From Trichobilharzia regenti (Eukaryota; Platyhelminthes; Trematoda; Strigeidida; Schistosomatidae): a stretch of DNA of 64,000 bases. The stretch's first letter is position 1, and the number at the start of each line of letters is the position of its first letter. A program made the position numbers and the translations under genes. The stretch lies in assembly GCA_944472135.2 (NCBI GenBank), contig OX235266.1, positions 18,184,186 to 18,248,185 on the forward strand, given 5' to 3'. Below the pieces are notes generated by a model, which saw only the letters and a list, made by a program, of their open reading frames with translations, was not told where the DNA came from and made no database searches. Below, in pieces: positions 54,201 through 63,461 of the stretch.

Positions 54201-57200
54201 AAAATGTGTAGCTGCAGAACACACAAGGGTGTTTGGCAACTCGATGTATAGATTTTTAGACAGGATACGTCTACTATATTTTTAAATCACTCTTGGCACA
54301 TGTCTTCCGTATTGTGTTACTTTTGGCTTCTGTTCATGTTATCCATATTGTTGCACAAGCATCGTGCATTAAATCCATCTCTCTGCTATTCATTCTTTTT
54401 TGCTAATGATAGATTTATGTACTACTTATAAATCTTGTCAGTAGTACGCGCCATGCTTGCTATTCCGTCAGATAGTTTCGAACGATGCCACTAACCTTCT
54501 TGGCGTTATCCAGTCTTGTTATGTCTTGTTACCGACTTCCTTATCGGGCTGTATCCATTTCTGGAGTGAGTTGATGGTATAAGCGGAACCACTTCTCTCA
54601 GTGACAGAGTATGATCCTTCCCACTTCGGATGGAGTTCTCGTGAACATAGCCGTCATCCAACTGTGTACTTACTTTCTGCAAGCTTTATGTGATCTTTGA
54701 CTTGAAAGGTTTTGCTTTTCATCTTTTCTGTATGTTCATATTTCGCAGCGTCCATCTTCTGTTTATACTTTGCATTCCTGTCTGCTTCTCTCTGTTCTGT
54801 TCCCAATCTCCTTGTACTTTAGTCTTGACATGTTCCGTTGTCGTACAGCTGTTGAATAAGGTTGATGAATATTTGGGGTACGCCGTAGTACTCGAGTAGT
54901 TTCCAAATTACTTCGCGGTCACCGCTGTCTGTGGAAGGCCTTCTCAAAGACTATAAAGTTGAGATAGAGGTTTGATTGCCAAAATAGAGCAGTAGTGTGT
55001 ACTAGTGACCAGTTAGAGAGTGCTTACATCGAAACAGTAATACTAGCCAAGCTGAAGTGATCTAGACACCGGACGTCCATTTGGGAGTAATCTCCTCATC
55101 AGCGGTTTGTCAGGTTCAGTTCGAATCGGCCGAATCCTGCCTACATTTAAATAGACAAAAGCAGATTCTGCTTTCAGCACAGTTTCATATTTCATGGAGG
55201 ATTTCATCATGAACTAAAATCAGTTAGAGAACCACTGGAAAACCTGGGAGTACTGGAGAGCTGGTGGCTTTGTTAGCCTAGTTTGGGACTCTTCAGCAGT
55301 ACGCACCCACACTGAGGCGTTCGAACCCAAGGCCTTCTGGTTACAAGCTCATGATAAAATCCTCCATGCAATCAAGCAAAAAATCCCTACTAAGCAAATA
55401 CTTGAAAGTTTGATATTTGGAAAAAATCCAAGTTAGTCAGTCAGATAATGATCCCTGCAAAATTAACTGCAGTTTGCTTTTCGATTAATGTAATCAACAA
55501 ATCATACAGGTAGAACATTATAGGTGTAGCAAGAGATGTGGCACACAATATCTTATGGTGTGTGCAAGGGCTGGGATAATGCCTGGATGTGCTTAGGCGG
55601 AAGCATGTGATTGTCTTAAGGAGTCACCTTGGCGAGCCTATGACTTGAAATGTTATCCTGACACAAGGCAGGAGAACAGCGTCAGGAGTAGCTACGTTCC
55701 ATAGGGTTATCGGTGAACGGAACAGGTCCATACTTACCACGCGGTCGGTTCAGATTCTGGAGCCTATGTACACCATAGGGGTTTGGAGTCAGGGATTTCT
55801 TGCTCCCCTAGGTTATAGACGTACCTGAATATCCACCAGTTCGGTTGTAAGTACCAAACGTTCGAATTTGCCCTTCCACTTTTTATGAGAAAAACTCCGG
55901 TGGTGCGTGAAGGCAGAGATTAGGACTTATCCTGCAGAGTCTGGCCACATGAGGAGAGTATCTTTAGAGGAAGGCCAAAGTCTACCCACCCACCGTTAGC
56001 CGGTGCATCAAGTCGCTTATAATTTATGTTGTCTTCTTAATACATCAGTTTATTTCGTTTCCACAGTCTTTATTTTCTTATTCACACATAAGTTAGCTTA
56101 TTGAATTATTTTATAAAGACACGCAGATTCCAGACCTTATCCCTAAGTAGATTGATGGATAGGTTGGGTTGATTGATAAGAATAAGATCCATTAACTAAG
56201 AGTAGATGGATTGTGTATAGATACACACGAAATCAGATAGTAGTCATGCGTGTGTGTGTATTTGTGTTTGTGTGTGTTCAGACTGAATGAAAACACCACA
56301 CTGACACAGAATTTTTAAATCATGTGGTCTTCACGTTAGTTCATTTATTCAAACAACTTTATTCAATAGTTTCAACAAAAGTAGGCTCTAACAGTTGATT
56401 GGTTGGTGGTTAATCTCTTCATAAATTGTCGTGTCAACAACCAGTGTGAATGAGGAGTGTATATCACAGTCGAATGTAAGACGCAGGTTATACCTGTCAA
56501 TTGGAGACTTAACCCTGCGTGGTTAAGCAAAGGTCAAACAAAATCCATTCATAGCGCTATTCTGTCTCATCTTGTGGAGACAGAACACAAGATTGACGTC
56601 AACCATGCTTTCAGGGTCATTTACCGCATACTTACGAATCTGAATTTTGCCTTAAGAGTTCGACTATTAAATATTGCTGAGGCCGGCTGTCGGGATCCAT
56701 ATTACCAAGCCTAATTTATGCATCCAAAAGAAGTTAGTTCAAACATTATCATTACCTTGGCCATCGAGGTTTGAATGATCCTGAATTTTTGTGGAATTTC
56801 CCTAATTTTAGTTGATATTCTATTTTTAATAATATTATAATTTAAGGATCTTTAATGAACTGTAATTGCATTGTGATCTTACTTTACAAATCCATATTAT
56901 TTAAAACGCACACTAATATTGTTATTAACTACTAGTCTAGAATATTCTATGTATATAAACATACAGATATCTAATTGTAGAGCCAGAAGAGGAGTTTATC
57001 GAAAAGAATATTCTTTGCTCGATTATTTTGTGTTTTACAATTGGAGACTTGTCAACTGGATGTTGGTTGAGTGATGATGTTTCTCTCCCTCTCTCTCTCT
57101 CTCCTATTGAGAGATTCAAATCTGGCATTCATCGATTCAGATGCCAAAGCAACTGTTGATTAGCTCCAGGCTACTAATTAACTTATATTCACCTGAATTC

Positions 57201-57395
57201 TACTCTTGTTATCGTCAACATTTTCTGGTCTAATTATTCATTATTTTTCTTATTCCAGTGCTCCGAATCACTTCACTGAGGAATGGTTACAAAAATTCAA
57301 TTACGAAGCTGGAATTAATTGGCGACTCAAGGTTAGTAAGCGAACAAATGACCAGGAATGGGATATTTTGTCTCTCTTATAAGCCATTGTATATA

Positions 57396-57433
<38 letters not shown>

Positions 57434-59219
57434 TGAGAGGGGTTCAGTTGGTAGGATTCTCACCAGGTGACTTTGAAATTGTCAGTATGGAAGCCTTCTG
57501 TACTAAACACAAGGAATAAGATGCGAATCTTCAACACGAATGTGAAATCAGTGCTTTTATTCAGGTCAAAGACTTGTTGCGTCACAGGAGGCATTTTTAA
57601 CAGACTGCAAACTTTTATACACAACTGCCTTATCTAGCTCGATACTAAAGGTTCGATGGCCGGCCAGAAAGGATTAGCAAGCAGCAAGGAACTCTGTGGA
57701 TAAGCTAACTGGCAACTACGCAGAAGGAGACGAAAAGGATATACGCGGAGTAAATCGTTGAATGAAACGTTAATGGGTGTAGCCTATGAGTTGGCCGTCC
57801 TAGGGTGATGGTGACATGGAAGAGATTCTATGAGGTGGAAATTAAAGCTTCTGCATACTTTCTACAAAGTTATTTTCCCTTCACAACAGCACGTTTCGGC
57901 CTTTCACTTGTAAGCCTATTATCCAGCCAGCATTGAAATACAATTTGTGCATGTCGTATATGTTTGTATGTGAATGTCATATCTTCACCCGTTGACAGAT
58001 TCTGGAACATAGGCATACTTACCGGCGGTGCCCAACAATCGTTATATTTCTTGATTTGAAAGCGGGATTCGATTCCATCGACCGAGATGTTTGGCTGTGA
58101 AGGGAATGCCGAGAAAATACAATGCACTGATCAAGACACCACTTGAACTCATGCAGTCAGCCAGCCAGGTGAGAGCCCATTGGGGTAGTCATCTTAAGTG
58201 GTGACAACCAGTGATGTCCGTCAGCAAGGAATGCACACTGTCCCCATTTCTATTTAATTTCATCAAAGATGTACTAATGAACTTAAACCTAACTGACTTC
58301 AGTGACTCAGTGATTGACTTGTTATCAGGGAGGAAATAACGTCGTTGACTTAGAATATGCAGATGATATATTCCTTCCTAGGTGAGGTGAAGCCTCTGAC
58401 AAAATGTAGAGTCTTCTGAACACCTTGAGCGGCAATCTTCAATTGTTTGGCTTGCTGCGATTCTCCTCTGTTGCATGGAAGGTGATGCTACATGACTGGA
58501 CTACATTGACTCCTAGCTTAAAGGTAGTCGGGAGTGAAGTAATTGGTGGAGCGTGTTGACCACTTCACTTATTAGGGCAGTTGCATCATCCAGCCCCAAT
58601 GGGTTGATCGCTGAGGAAATCTCAGCACGGATATAGAAGGCTAGTTTCGCATGTGCCACAAAGCAAGCGAAGAGATTAGTTAAAGAGAGAGATTCGTCAC
58701 GTCAAAAGGGAGATAATAAGCCTAAGTTTGAGTGAGGGAAAAAGAATAGTAATATAGAAGAACAATAGAATTTTATTGCATACTATAAGTCACAAAGAGT
58801 GAATTCATCTGTTCCAGACATCACCGAGAACGATGAATTTGAGCCATATCACCGATTGTCTCCAATCTTCATTGGTGTTCTTGCCATCCCGAGGACCCCA
58901 ACCCCGAGGTAGGCAGGAAGTCTACACTTCCCTGTCTGTTGTGGATTTCATCGCCTGACAAAGCCTGTTTTGGTTTGACCTAAGTTTGATTTGAATTCGA
59001 TCCAATAATTGTCTTCCTACTCATCAATTGAAATTATCGTCAACCTACTTTTGTATTGAATGGATTGGTGGTCGTTGATTACTTCAGATGACTACCTGCT
59101 ATCATTATTATTATTATCATTATTACTATTATTATTGTGTTTATTTCCTACTTCCTTTCATAATCCAGGTCAGTAATCTGAAGAAAGTACTGAAGGCTGT
59201 TATCGATTTTTTAACTGAG
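48195..59219 (+). CDS. hook: Hook-family protein, first four coding exons (3' part beyond window)
   Basis: Four exons with consensus splice sites and compatible phases join to one frame: 48,195-48,233, 48,273-48,358, 57,259-57,331 and 59,169-59,219. The encoded 83 residues follow the N-terminal Hook domain: a start MSLDPPIENLLKW, then LRTFNTAASVH, DGIVLAKVLHS, NHFTEEWLQKF, GINWRLK and VSNLKKVLKAV. Animal HOOK proteins share TFNTA, VLHQI, NWRIK and SNVKKVL at the same places. Hook proteins bind dynein light intermediate chain through this calponin-like domain and link cargo to dynein through a following coiled coil, which must lie beyond 64,000. Introns are 39, 8,900 and 1,837 nt; the large one is packed with mobile elements. 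Confidence 0.86.
48273..48358 (+). CDS. hook: Hook exon 2
   Basis: Acceptor ATCTCTATAG; donor GTGAGT after CATTCCAT. 86 nt, ending two bases into a codon. Confidence 0.87.
48440..48600 (-). mobile_element. tRNA-derived SINE with hammerhead relic (GTACTG family, best copy)
   Basis: tRNA-like head on the minus strand: A-box-like GGCTTAGTGGTCTACGAGCT and B box GGGTTCGAACCCC. The hammerhead-like part is 48,502-48,453: stem I GTACTG/CAGTAC, core ATGAAGA (C3 changed to A), stem II with AGTC/GGCT, then GATGAAAC, an ACAG/CTGT stem III and GTC at the expected cleavage site. C3 pairs with G8 in active ribozymes, so this copy is probably inactive. Confidence 0.6.
49231..49700 (-). mobile_element. decayed RTE-type LINE C-terminal and 3' UTR fragment
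   Basis: Same order of blocks as the better copy at 50,700-51,600: CGACGATGGGCAATG-like, CCAAAACATGGC, GGTTGGGGTCCTC, and the UTR words CTGCTGCACATCGGTGC (minus). No frame survives. Confidence 0.6.
49920..50085 (-). mobile_element. Sm-alpha-like SINE with hammerhead relic, minus copy
   Basis: Minus strand 49,977-49,929: ATCCAG, core ATGATGAG (C3 to A), stem II GTCCCGAATAGGAC, then AAACTG (G12 lost), GCATC and CTGGAT. Stem I (ATCCAG/CTGGAT) and stem II are intact. A degenerate tRNA-like head lies at 50,000-50,085. Sm-alpha ribozymes are known from schistosomes. Confidence 0.65.
50086..50196 (+). mobile_element. Sm-alpha-like SINE, plus copy, head-to-head with the previous one
   Basis: tRNA-like GGTTCTAGTCTC B-box region, GGGAACACC, then GTACATCTG, TTGACGAG, TCCCAAATAGGAT and GAGATGAGCATCC. 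The 3' strand of stem I is missing, so the ribozyme is dead. Confidence 0.6.
50400..51560 (-). mobile_element. RTE-type LINE, RT C-terminus and 3' UTR
   Basis: Minus strand: VDRFTYLGSCNSTNGL, DEISARIQKARAAFVNL, VYCSSAHSVLLYGSETW and RLTVFDHRCLRSLSHVR (51,510-51,202). After a frameshift come KLHRLRWLGQVLRMPNHRLP and GRCRLPGWGPRDSRNQW (to about 50,760). The 3' UTR follows, with a further fragment IRQTLKWDPSRKGQ near 50,600 that looks like another RTE lineage. Confidence 0.8.
51561..51709 (-). mobile_element. SR2-like RTE fragment
   Basis: Minus-strand codons give TFITSCLCWL next to NRDQMARKDK, matching the blocks after the ETW motif of the SR2-like lineage seen at 57,490-57,840. Short and decayed. 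Confidence 0.45.
51850..52930 (-). mobile_element. CR1/Jockey-type LINE, RT C-terminus, 3' UTR and (ATT)n tail
   Basis: Minus strand: KSVVKYLGLILPSDLSWSSH, FYIKKLRHSGITQPLL, SQFVNSCILTILLYSSP, LLKKDYVILRRTLKTV, RRLYARTSKYKNST and a C-terminus near 52,325. The AT-rich 3' UTR ends in ATTATTATTATT at 51,853-51,866. Related to the fragment in the palindrome at 20,525. One or two frameshifts. Confidence 0.8.
53215..53560 (-). mobile_element. decayed RTE-type LINE C-terminal fragment
   Basis: Block order matches 50,880-51,190 (CCTCAGGATTCTAGGAACC, GTCAGACCAAAACATGG, TGGATGAGGTTGTACAGCTG), but no frame is open. Confidence 0.5.
54440..54790 (-). pseudogene. gypsy integrase C-terminal fragment
   Basis: Minus-strand frames give YKQKMDAAKYEHTEKMKSK, FQVKDHIKLAESKYTVG and, after a frameshift, RELHPKWEGSYSVTER and AYTINSLQKW. 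This resembles the GPY/F-like end of the gypsy integrase at 17,990-18,150 (RYTVGGGLG, LLPKWEGPYTITKRQG). A different, much older gypsy family. Confidence 0.6.
54791..54990 (-). pseudogene. SR2-like RTE reverse transcriptase fragment
   Basis: Minus strand: NLYLNFIVFEKAF in one frame and GDREVIWKLLEYYGVPQIF, INLIQQLYDNGTC in another. RT palm A region of an RTE LINE. Broken. Confidence 0.65.
55020..55135 (-). repeat. repeat with a hammerhead-like motif
   Basis: Minus strand of 55,112-55,062 reads AAACCG, CTGATGAG, a GGAG-ATTA-CTCC stem II, CAAAT, GGACGTC and CGGTGTC. It has the layout of a minimal schistosome hammerhead: tiny stem III, GTC cleavage site and stem I of at least four pairs. Position 12 is C where active ribozymes need G. 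Confidence 0.45.
55220..55351 (-). mobile_element. SINE with hammerhead relic (GTACTG family)
   Basis: Minus strand: B box GGGTTCGAACGCC, then GTACTG, core CTGAAGAG, TCCCAAACTAGG, CTAACAAAGCC and CTCCAGTAC. Stem I and the CUGANGA core are intact; the GAAA box and GTC site are lost. Confidence 0.58.
56440..56720 (+). pseudogene. Penelope-like element GIY-YIG endonuclease C-terminal fragment
   Basis: TKSIHSAILSHLVETEHKID, NHAFRVIYRI, RLLNIAEAGCRD resemble the HxxxTGHxID and LLxIAEA blocks at the end of Penelope-like endonucleases. The upstream catalytic GIY-YIG part is not visible. Confidence 0.55.
57083..57105. repeat. (CT)n microsatellite
   Basis: CTCTCCCTCTCTCTCTCTCTCC in intron 2 of the Hook gene, 150 bp upstream of exon 3. 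Confidence 0.85.
57259..57331 (+). CDS. hook: Hook exon 3
   Basis: Acceptor TTCTTATTCCAG, donor GTTAGT. 73 nt; the first base completes the Ile codon left open by exon 2. Encodes APNHFTEEWLQKF and GINWRLK. Confidence 0.87.
57400..57431. repeat. (TA)n microsatellite
   Basis: TA repeats about 70 bp after the exon 3 donor. Confidence 0.95.
57490..57840 (+). mobile_element. SR2-like RTE LINE, C-terminal fragment
   Basis: NKMRIFNTNVKSVLLF, FNRLQTFIHNCL, RWPARKD and an end resembling the VGRPR-TW block. Frameshifts and stops throughout. Same lineage as 59,478-60,712. Confidence 0.65.
57870..58690 (+). mobile_element. RTE-type LINE, RT domain, decayed
   Basis: HTYRRCPTIVIFLDLKAGFD and SIDRDVW (palm A), SKECTLSPFLFNFIKDV (palm B/C), LEYADDIF (catalytic YADD), SDKMQSLLNTL and later blocks follow in order with frameshifts. 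Related to 50,400-51,560. Confidence 0.75.
58790..58990 (-). mobile_element. decayed RTE-type LINE C-terminal fragment
   Basis: Same blocks as 49,420-49,600 (CATCTGTTCCAGACATC, TGAGCCATATCACCGATTG, CCGAGGACCCCAACC) with no open frame. Confidence 0.5.
59095..59140. repeat. ATT-rich microsatellite
   Basis: ATTATTATTATTATC-type repeats about 30 bp upstream of Hook exon 4. Confidence 0.85.
59169..59219 (+). CDS. hook: Hook exon 4
   Basis: Acceptor TTTCATAATCCAG, donor GTACGT. 51 nt in phase 0, encoding VSNLKKVLKAVIDFLTE. No later exon was recognised up to 64,000. Confidence 0.83.
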
Positions 59220-59477
59220 GTACGTTAATTGTATTTGTTGAATTCCCGTGATTATGGGTTCATTATCATCTTATTTACTATACATGCTGTTGCCCTCCAA
59301 CCTCCACTCCTCACTTATGTGTCTGAGCGTGTGTACATGTGTGTTTGTTTGTTGAAGTAGGTTGATTGGAACACTCTAAATATATCATGTAGATATTATT
59401 ATTATTATATCGCATGGAGGATACTTACTTAAAATACTTAAAAATATTATTATATCCTTTAATTCTTAGAGGAACAT

Positions 59478-60712
59478 AGGGCTTCAGCCGCGCGTCTCCA
59501 TTGTGTTCAGTTTTCTGCCAACTTTTTCACCCTTCTCCAAGTGTGCCCACATGCCTTCATCCCCTCTTCGCATCACCTCCTCCAAGTCACCCTTGCACTG
59601 ACGACAGACTTGCCGCTTCCCTTTCGGGTTCCACTCGAGCGATGGCTTGTCTAGTGATGTCACTTGGTGGTTTCCTCAGCGTATGGCCAATCCATCTTCA
59701 TTTCCTCCTGCCTATTTGTTGCAGAGTTGGTTCCTACTGGGTTGGTTCGTTCATTGGCAGAGATCCCTGTTGTTGATCTTTTCTGGCCGGCCATCTGATC
59801 TTAAGTAGTAGTGAGCGAGGACAGCTAGCTGTTGATGAGGGTCTGTAGTTTGTTTGAGATGCTGCTTATGACGCACCAGGTCTCTGATCCGTAAAGTAGT
59901 ACTGACTTCACATTGGAGTTGAAAATCCGGATCTTATTTTTGATTCTGAGTGCTATTGACCTCCATACAGACTTGATAGTAATGAAAGCTTGTCTTGCTT
60001 TCCTGATCCTTGCTTTGATATCCTCGTCAGTTCCGTTCACCTGTAGTTGAAACGATGCTTCCCAGGTAGGTAAAGGAGGTTGTGTCGTTCAGATTCCTCC
60101 CATTTATGCTGATTGTTGTCTGTTGTTGCTGGTGTTGACCAGGAATCTTCATCACCTACCTCTGTCTTCTCTATGTTCACCTGAAGTCCTATCTTTGATG
60201 CTTCTTCTGTCACCAACTTGTTGCCTTTCACTTGCATATCTTCCAATTTGTGGGAAATCAGACATATGTCATCGGCGAAGTCCGGATCCTGAAAGTTTTT
60301 CGTGTGGGTCCATTTTATGCCTGTTTCCTCGTTACCCACTGTCTGTCGCATTATCCAATCTACTGTAATCAGGAAAATCATTGGCAATAGTAGACAGCCA
60401 GCTTGTCTTACTCCCATCTTCACTTCGGAGGATTCCGTAAGTTTCCCGTTGTGGATTACTTGGCATGGAGCATCGTCGTGTAACTGTCGGATGAGATGTA
60501 TAATTGTCGATGGGATCCCGTAGGAGCGAAGTTGTTGCCAAATGACCTATCGATCGACGCTGTCGAAGGCCTTTTCAAAGTCGATGACGTTGAGATAGAG
60601 AGGCGACTGCCATTCTAAGCTTTGTTCAGTGATGATGCGTAGAGGGGGCGATTTGATCAATGCATGACTTGTTTCTGCTGAATCCAGCTCTTTCCGGTCG
60701 AAGTATGATATG
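59478..60712 (-). mobile_element. SR2-like RTE LINE, 5'-truncated
   Basis: Minus strand from about 60,700: LYLNVIDFEKAFDSVDR (palm A), GIPSTIIHLIRQLHDDAPC, KMGVRQAGCLLLPMIFLI (palm B), DPDFADDICLISHKLEDM (catalytic FADD), LQVNIEKTE. After a frameshift: DEDIKARIRKARQAFI, IRIFNSNVKSVLLYGSETW and ISNKLQTLINS. A decayed tail ends near 59,478, followed by AT-rich short repeats. Two or more frameshifts. It lies in Hook intron 4 in antisense orientation. Confidence 0.85.
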
Positions 60713-60716
60713 ATGT

Positions 60717-60933
60717 ATATTATTTATTTTTATATATTTTTTAAAATTGTGATTACATCTTGATTCCACAACGTATTTAGGTACACAACTATGGAATTTT
60801 CAGCCTGCGACATCGGTAGCCCAAATTTATCAGGCCGATCATTGATTTCAGGTGTACGTCGGCCAGGGATCGAACCCCCCAGACCATGTGCATGGTTGGC
60901 GAGCGTTCTAACCGCTCTATCACCGACACACAC
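60717..60933 (-). mobile_element. tRNA-derived SINE, second copy of the family at 805
   Basis: Minus strand: A box GATAGAGCGG, B box GGTTCGATCCC, ACCATGCACATGGTC in the middle as in the first copy, and the same body (CCTGATAAATTTGGGCTACC; GAAAATTCCATAG). AT-rich tail abutting the RTE 5' truncation point. Confidence 0.82.
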
Positions 60934-60935
60934 TT

Positions 60936-61266
60936 AAGGGTATATATGTAATAAGGCGTATCTAAAGACAACGGGGAAATAGACATAAAATTATTTCTGA
61001 GTGTGAACAAACACCAAGTTCCCGTAATTTTCAGTCTGAGTATTGATTTATATTCTTCAGTTTTCAGCCTTCCTGACTTTAATTTACTAATCATTAGGAC
61101 CACCCTATTATTGTTATTATTATGGGGAGGGTATCATGTTTTCGGACACACCCTAGAGTATGGAATAATGGTGTTAATTTTGTCTTAAGTGGTTTGACTT
61201 TTTATCATCTTTTGATTTGTGCGTGAATTTTTTATATAACTGAAGTGTATGTAAACTGTGTTGAAG
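60936..61266. other. unassigned stretch in Hook intron 4
   Basis: Short frames and an ATTATTGTTATTATTAT tract; nothing recognised. Confidence 0.4.
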
Positions 61267-61505
61267 AGTTAATTGGTGGAGAGTGACTACCATTGGAATC
61301 CAGAATGCAAGTTTCATCCTGTTCGGAACCCGTCATATGGATGTACCTGCATTCTCCAGTGAGTAATGGTGTTCCCACCGAGGCTCAAACCCACTGCTCA
61401 TAGTTTGAAACGCCAAACCGTTATCCACTAGACAACTTGGGCTACAAGAGCCACCAGCTCTTGTGCAACTGGATTCCACTGGTAGTCACCATACATCAAT
61501 TAACT
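61267..61505 (-). mobile_element. Sm-alpha-like SINE with hammerhead relic inside a 37-bp inverted repeat
   Basis: Minus strand: tRNA-like head with TTGTCTAGTGGATAACG (A box) and GGGTTTGAGCCTC (B box), then GGTACATCCA, TGACGGG, TTCCGAACAGGA, TGAAAC, TTGCATT and CTGGATTCC. Core A9 is G and the cleavage triplet is ATT. The ends 61,283-61,303 and 61,469-61,489 are reverse complements at 20 of 21 positions, and TTAATTG/CAATTAA extends this. Confidence 0.65.
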
Positions 61506-61649
61506 TGTAATTACATGCCCAGATATCGTTAAACCATCTGCACAAGTTGCCGATATGTCAACCTGAGACCGAACACTTCGGTTCAATCAATCGATGGAAA
61601 AATCTAAAAATTGAATTCAGTAACGTGTTGAAGGGTGTTCATGAATAAC

Positions 61650-61810
61650 GTGATCAAGGTGTAAACTGTTTCATCCTCATGTGAAACTCTTCAACAGTAA
61701 TACACACCCATGACTGACTGACTGACTGACTCTATCAACCGTGGATCGAACCCATATGGCCTTTAGGCAACGAGGCGAACTAATTGACCATTCAGCCGAA
61801 TGGGGGAGAT
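61650..61810 (-). mobile_element. tRNA-derived SINE with hammerhead relic and GACT microsatellite
   Basis: Minus strand: GGCTGAATGGTCAATTAGTT (A box), GGGTTCGATCC (B box), an AGTC repeat (61,714-61,731 on plus as GACT), then ACTGTTGAAGAG, TTTCACATGAGG, ATGAAACAG. GTACTG-family relic with a changed core and no cleavage site. Confidence 0.58.
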
Positions 61811-62019
61811 AGAATCAAATGGCGCATTAATTCTGTTTGCTCTGAATTCCCTGCCCACAGGTCTTTGATTTCCAGTGGTTTCAATCAATTCGAGGATAAA
61901 CTTGAAAGAAATCAACTGCCCTACAAACTAATAGCTGCAAATTAATCCGAGGGTGACCAGTGACTGGCTACAGGACGAAGTTACCTGGAGTTCTGGAGGG
62001 TAGTTATGATTATTGTGTG
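61811..62019. other. unassigned
   Basis: Nothing recognised. Confidence 0.3.
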
Positions 62020-62190
62020 TGTGGGGGGGGTGTTCCGTCGGGCGTTGGCTCTGAAAATATTGCGAGTCGATAGTGGTTGAATTGTCGATGAGGTCGCTTC
62101 ATAACTTGAAGATCCTGAGTCTGACCCCTAGTAGAGTCATTGGTACGCACAGATGAATCCCAAAGTAGGACTAAACATCTATTCAGTAGG
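62020..62190 (+). mobile_element. Sm-alpha-like SINE, strongly decayed hammerhead relic
   Basis: tRNA-like part with GAGTCTGACCCC, then GGTACGCACAG, ATGAATCCCAAAGTAGGAC, TAAACATC. Core and GAAA box altered; 3' strand of stem I lost. Confidence 0.5.
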
Positions 62191-62379
62191 ATATTTTACA
62201 CAGTGATGATATGTCAATATATATGTAAAACTTGGGCACTGTGGTAGTATGTAATTCCATATTAGTTTGTTTATTAGATATATCACAGTAAGTGAGACAG
62301 TATTATTATTTACTGGATGACATCATTTCGAACAAAATTTATTATTGTTCATAATCATATGATCAAGGTGTAACTACAC

Positions 62380-63455
62380 AACTTCAAAACTTTCATTGTA
62401 TGGTTTTCTTTGTTCTTTGCGGGGAGTGCAGCTATGCCTGACTTCCACAGTATTTGAATTCCTAGGGAAAATAGACAAACAAATTGAGGAAGTTGTTAGA
62501 GGGTCACCAATATCCCCGGTTGTGGCAGATATATTCATAAATAGGTGGGAAAACATATTGATTGAAATGTTCAACCCCACCCCCCTCCTAAAAGTCTAGT
62601 GGAGGTATGTACATGACACAATCGCTACACTTAGAACACAGGATATCGATAGGTTTTTTGAACACATTAACTCAAAGGTGTAGGGAATTCAATTCACTAA
62701 TGAATTGGAAAGTCAGGAACGGGAGCTTCCAATGTTAGATTGTAGCGTAAAAAGGAAAGAAGATGGGAAATTAAACACTGGTGTTTACAGGAAACCCACA
62801 CGTTCAAACAGATATTTGAACTTTCGTTCATCCCATCATATGTCAGTAAAAATAGAATTGGTGAAATTTGTAAGTATTAGGGCACAAAAACTAAGTAGTA
62901 CCAAGGAAAATCTAAGACAGGAAGTGAGGCACATAAGAGAAGCTTTGAAACTTAATAGTTACCTTGATAAATTAGTCAGAAAGTATGTAGGGAAATGTAA
63001 AAATAAAAATAAGATAAATAATGATAGTAGTGATAGTGATAATAGAAAACGGTAATATTAATGATGACAAGCATGTCAAACGTGCACAGGATAATGACAA
63101 CTCCAACAATAAGGAATATAAGTCATCAGTAGTAATTCCATACAAGGAAGGAACCTCGGAATCCTTACTCAGAATTCCTAACAAGGCAGGAATAAAAGTG
63201 GTATTGAAACCCATCAACTCAACTAGATACAAGCTTTGTCGGTTAAAGAATCCTGTGCAGCTGCCCATTGAAAAAAACAATCCAGTTTATCTAACACCCA
63301 GCTGGAATGATTGTCAGGTCAAATACATAGATCAAAGTAGTAGAATAGGTGCAGTCAGTCAGACTAGCGGAGCACAGTAGCCTAGGAAAATATAGATTGG
63401 TTGACCCGAATAAGATAAGAAATCTGGAGAATAGTTCAGATATAGCATTCATTTA
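62380..63455 (+). mobile_element. Penelope-like element (Perere-10-like): RT end, linker and GIY-YIG start, decayed
   Basis: IDKQIEEVVRGSPISPVVAD, WRYVHDTIATL (YVDD position with H for the first Asp), RELPMLDCSVKRKEDGKLNT, VYRKPTRSNRYLNF, SSTKENLRQEVRHIREALK match the Penelope RT order. After a low-complexity linker, SSVVIPYKEGTSESLLR, KAGIKVVLKPINSTRYKLC and CQVKYIDQSS approach the GIY-YIG endonuclease (the VYIGQ-like strand is degraded). At least three frameshifts or stops. It is interrupted at about 63,461 by an RTE copy. Confidence 0.82.
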
Positions 63456-63461
63456 ACTCAT

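Larger units (their letters stand above)
48359..57258 (+). other. Hook intron 2 (8.9 kb), a mobile-element trap
   Basis: Between the exon 2 donor and exon 3 acceptor lie SINEs, RTE, CR1, gypsy and Penelope fragments listed separately. Stretches with nothing recognised: 48,605-49,230, 50,197-50,400, 51,710-51,850, 52,931-53,214, 53,561-54,439, 55,352-56,439 and 56,721-57,258. (GT)n and CA-rich tracts lie at 54,018-54,031 and 53,820-53,865. Confidence 0.75.
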
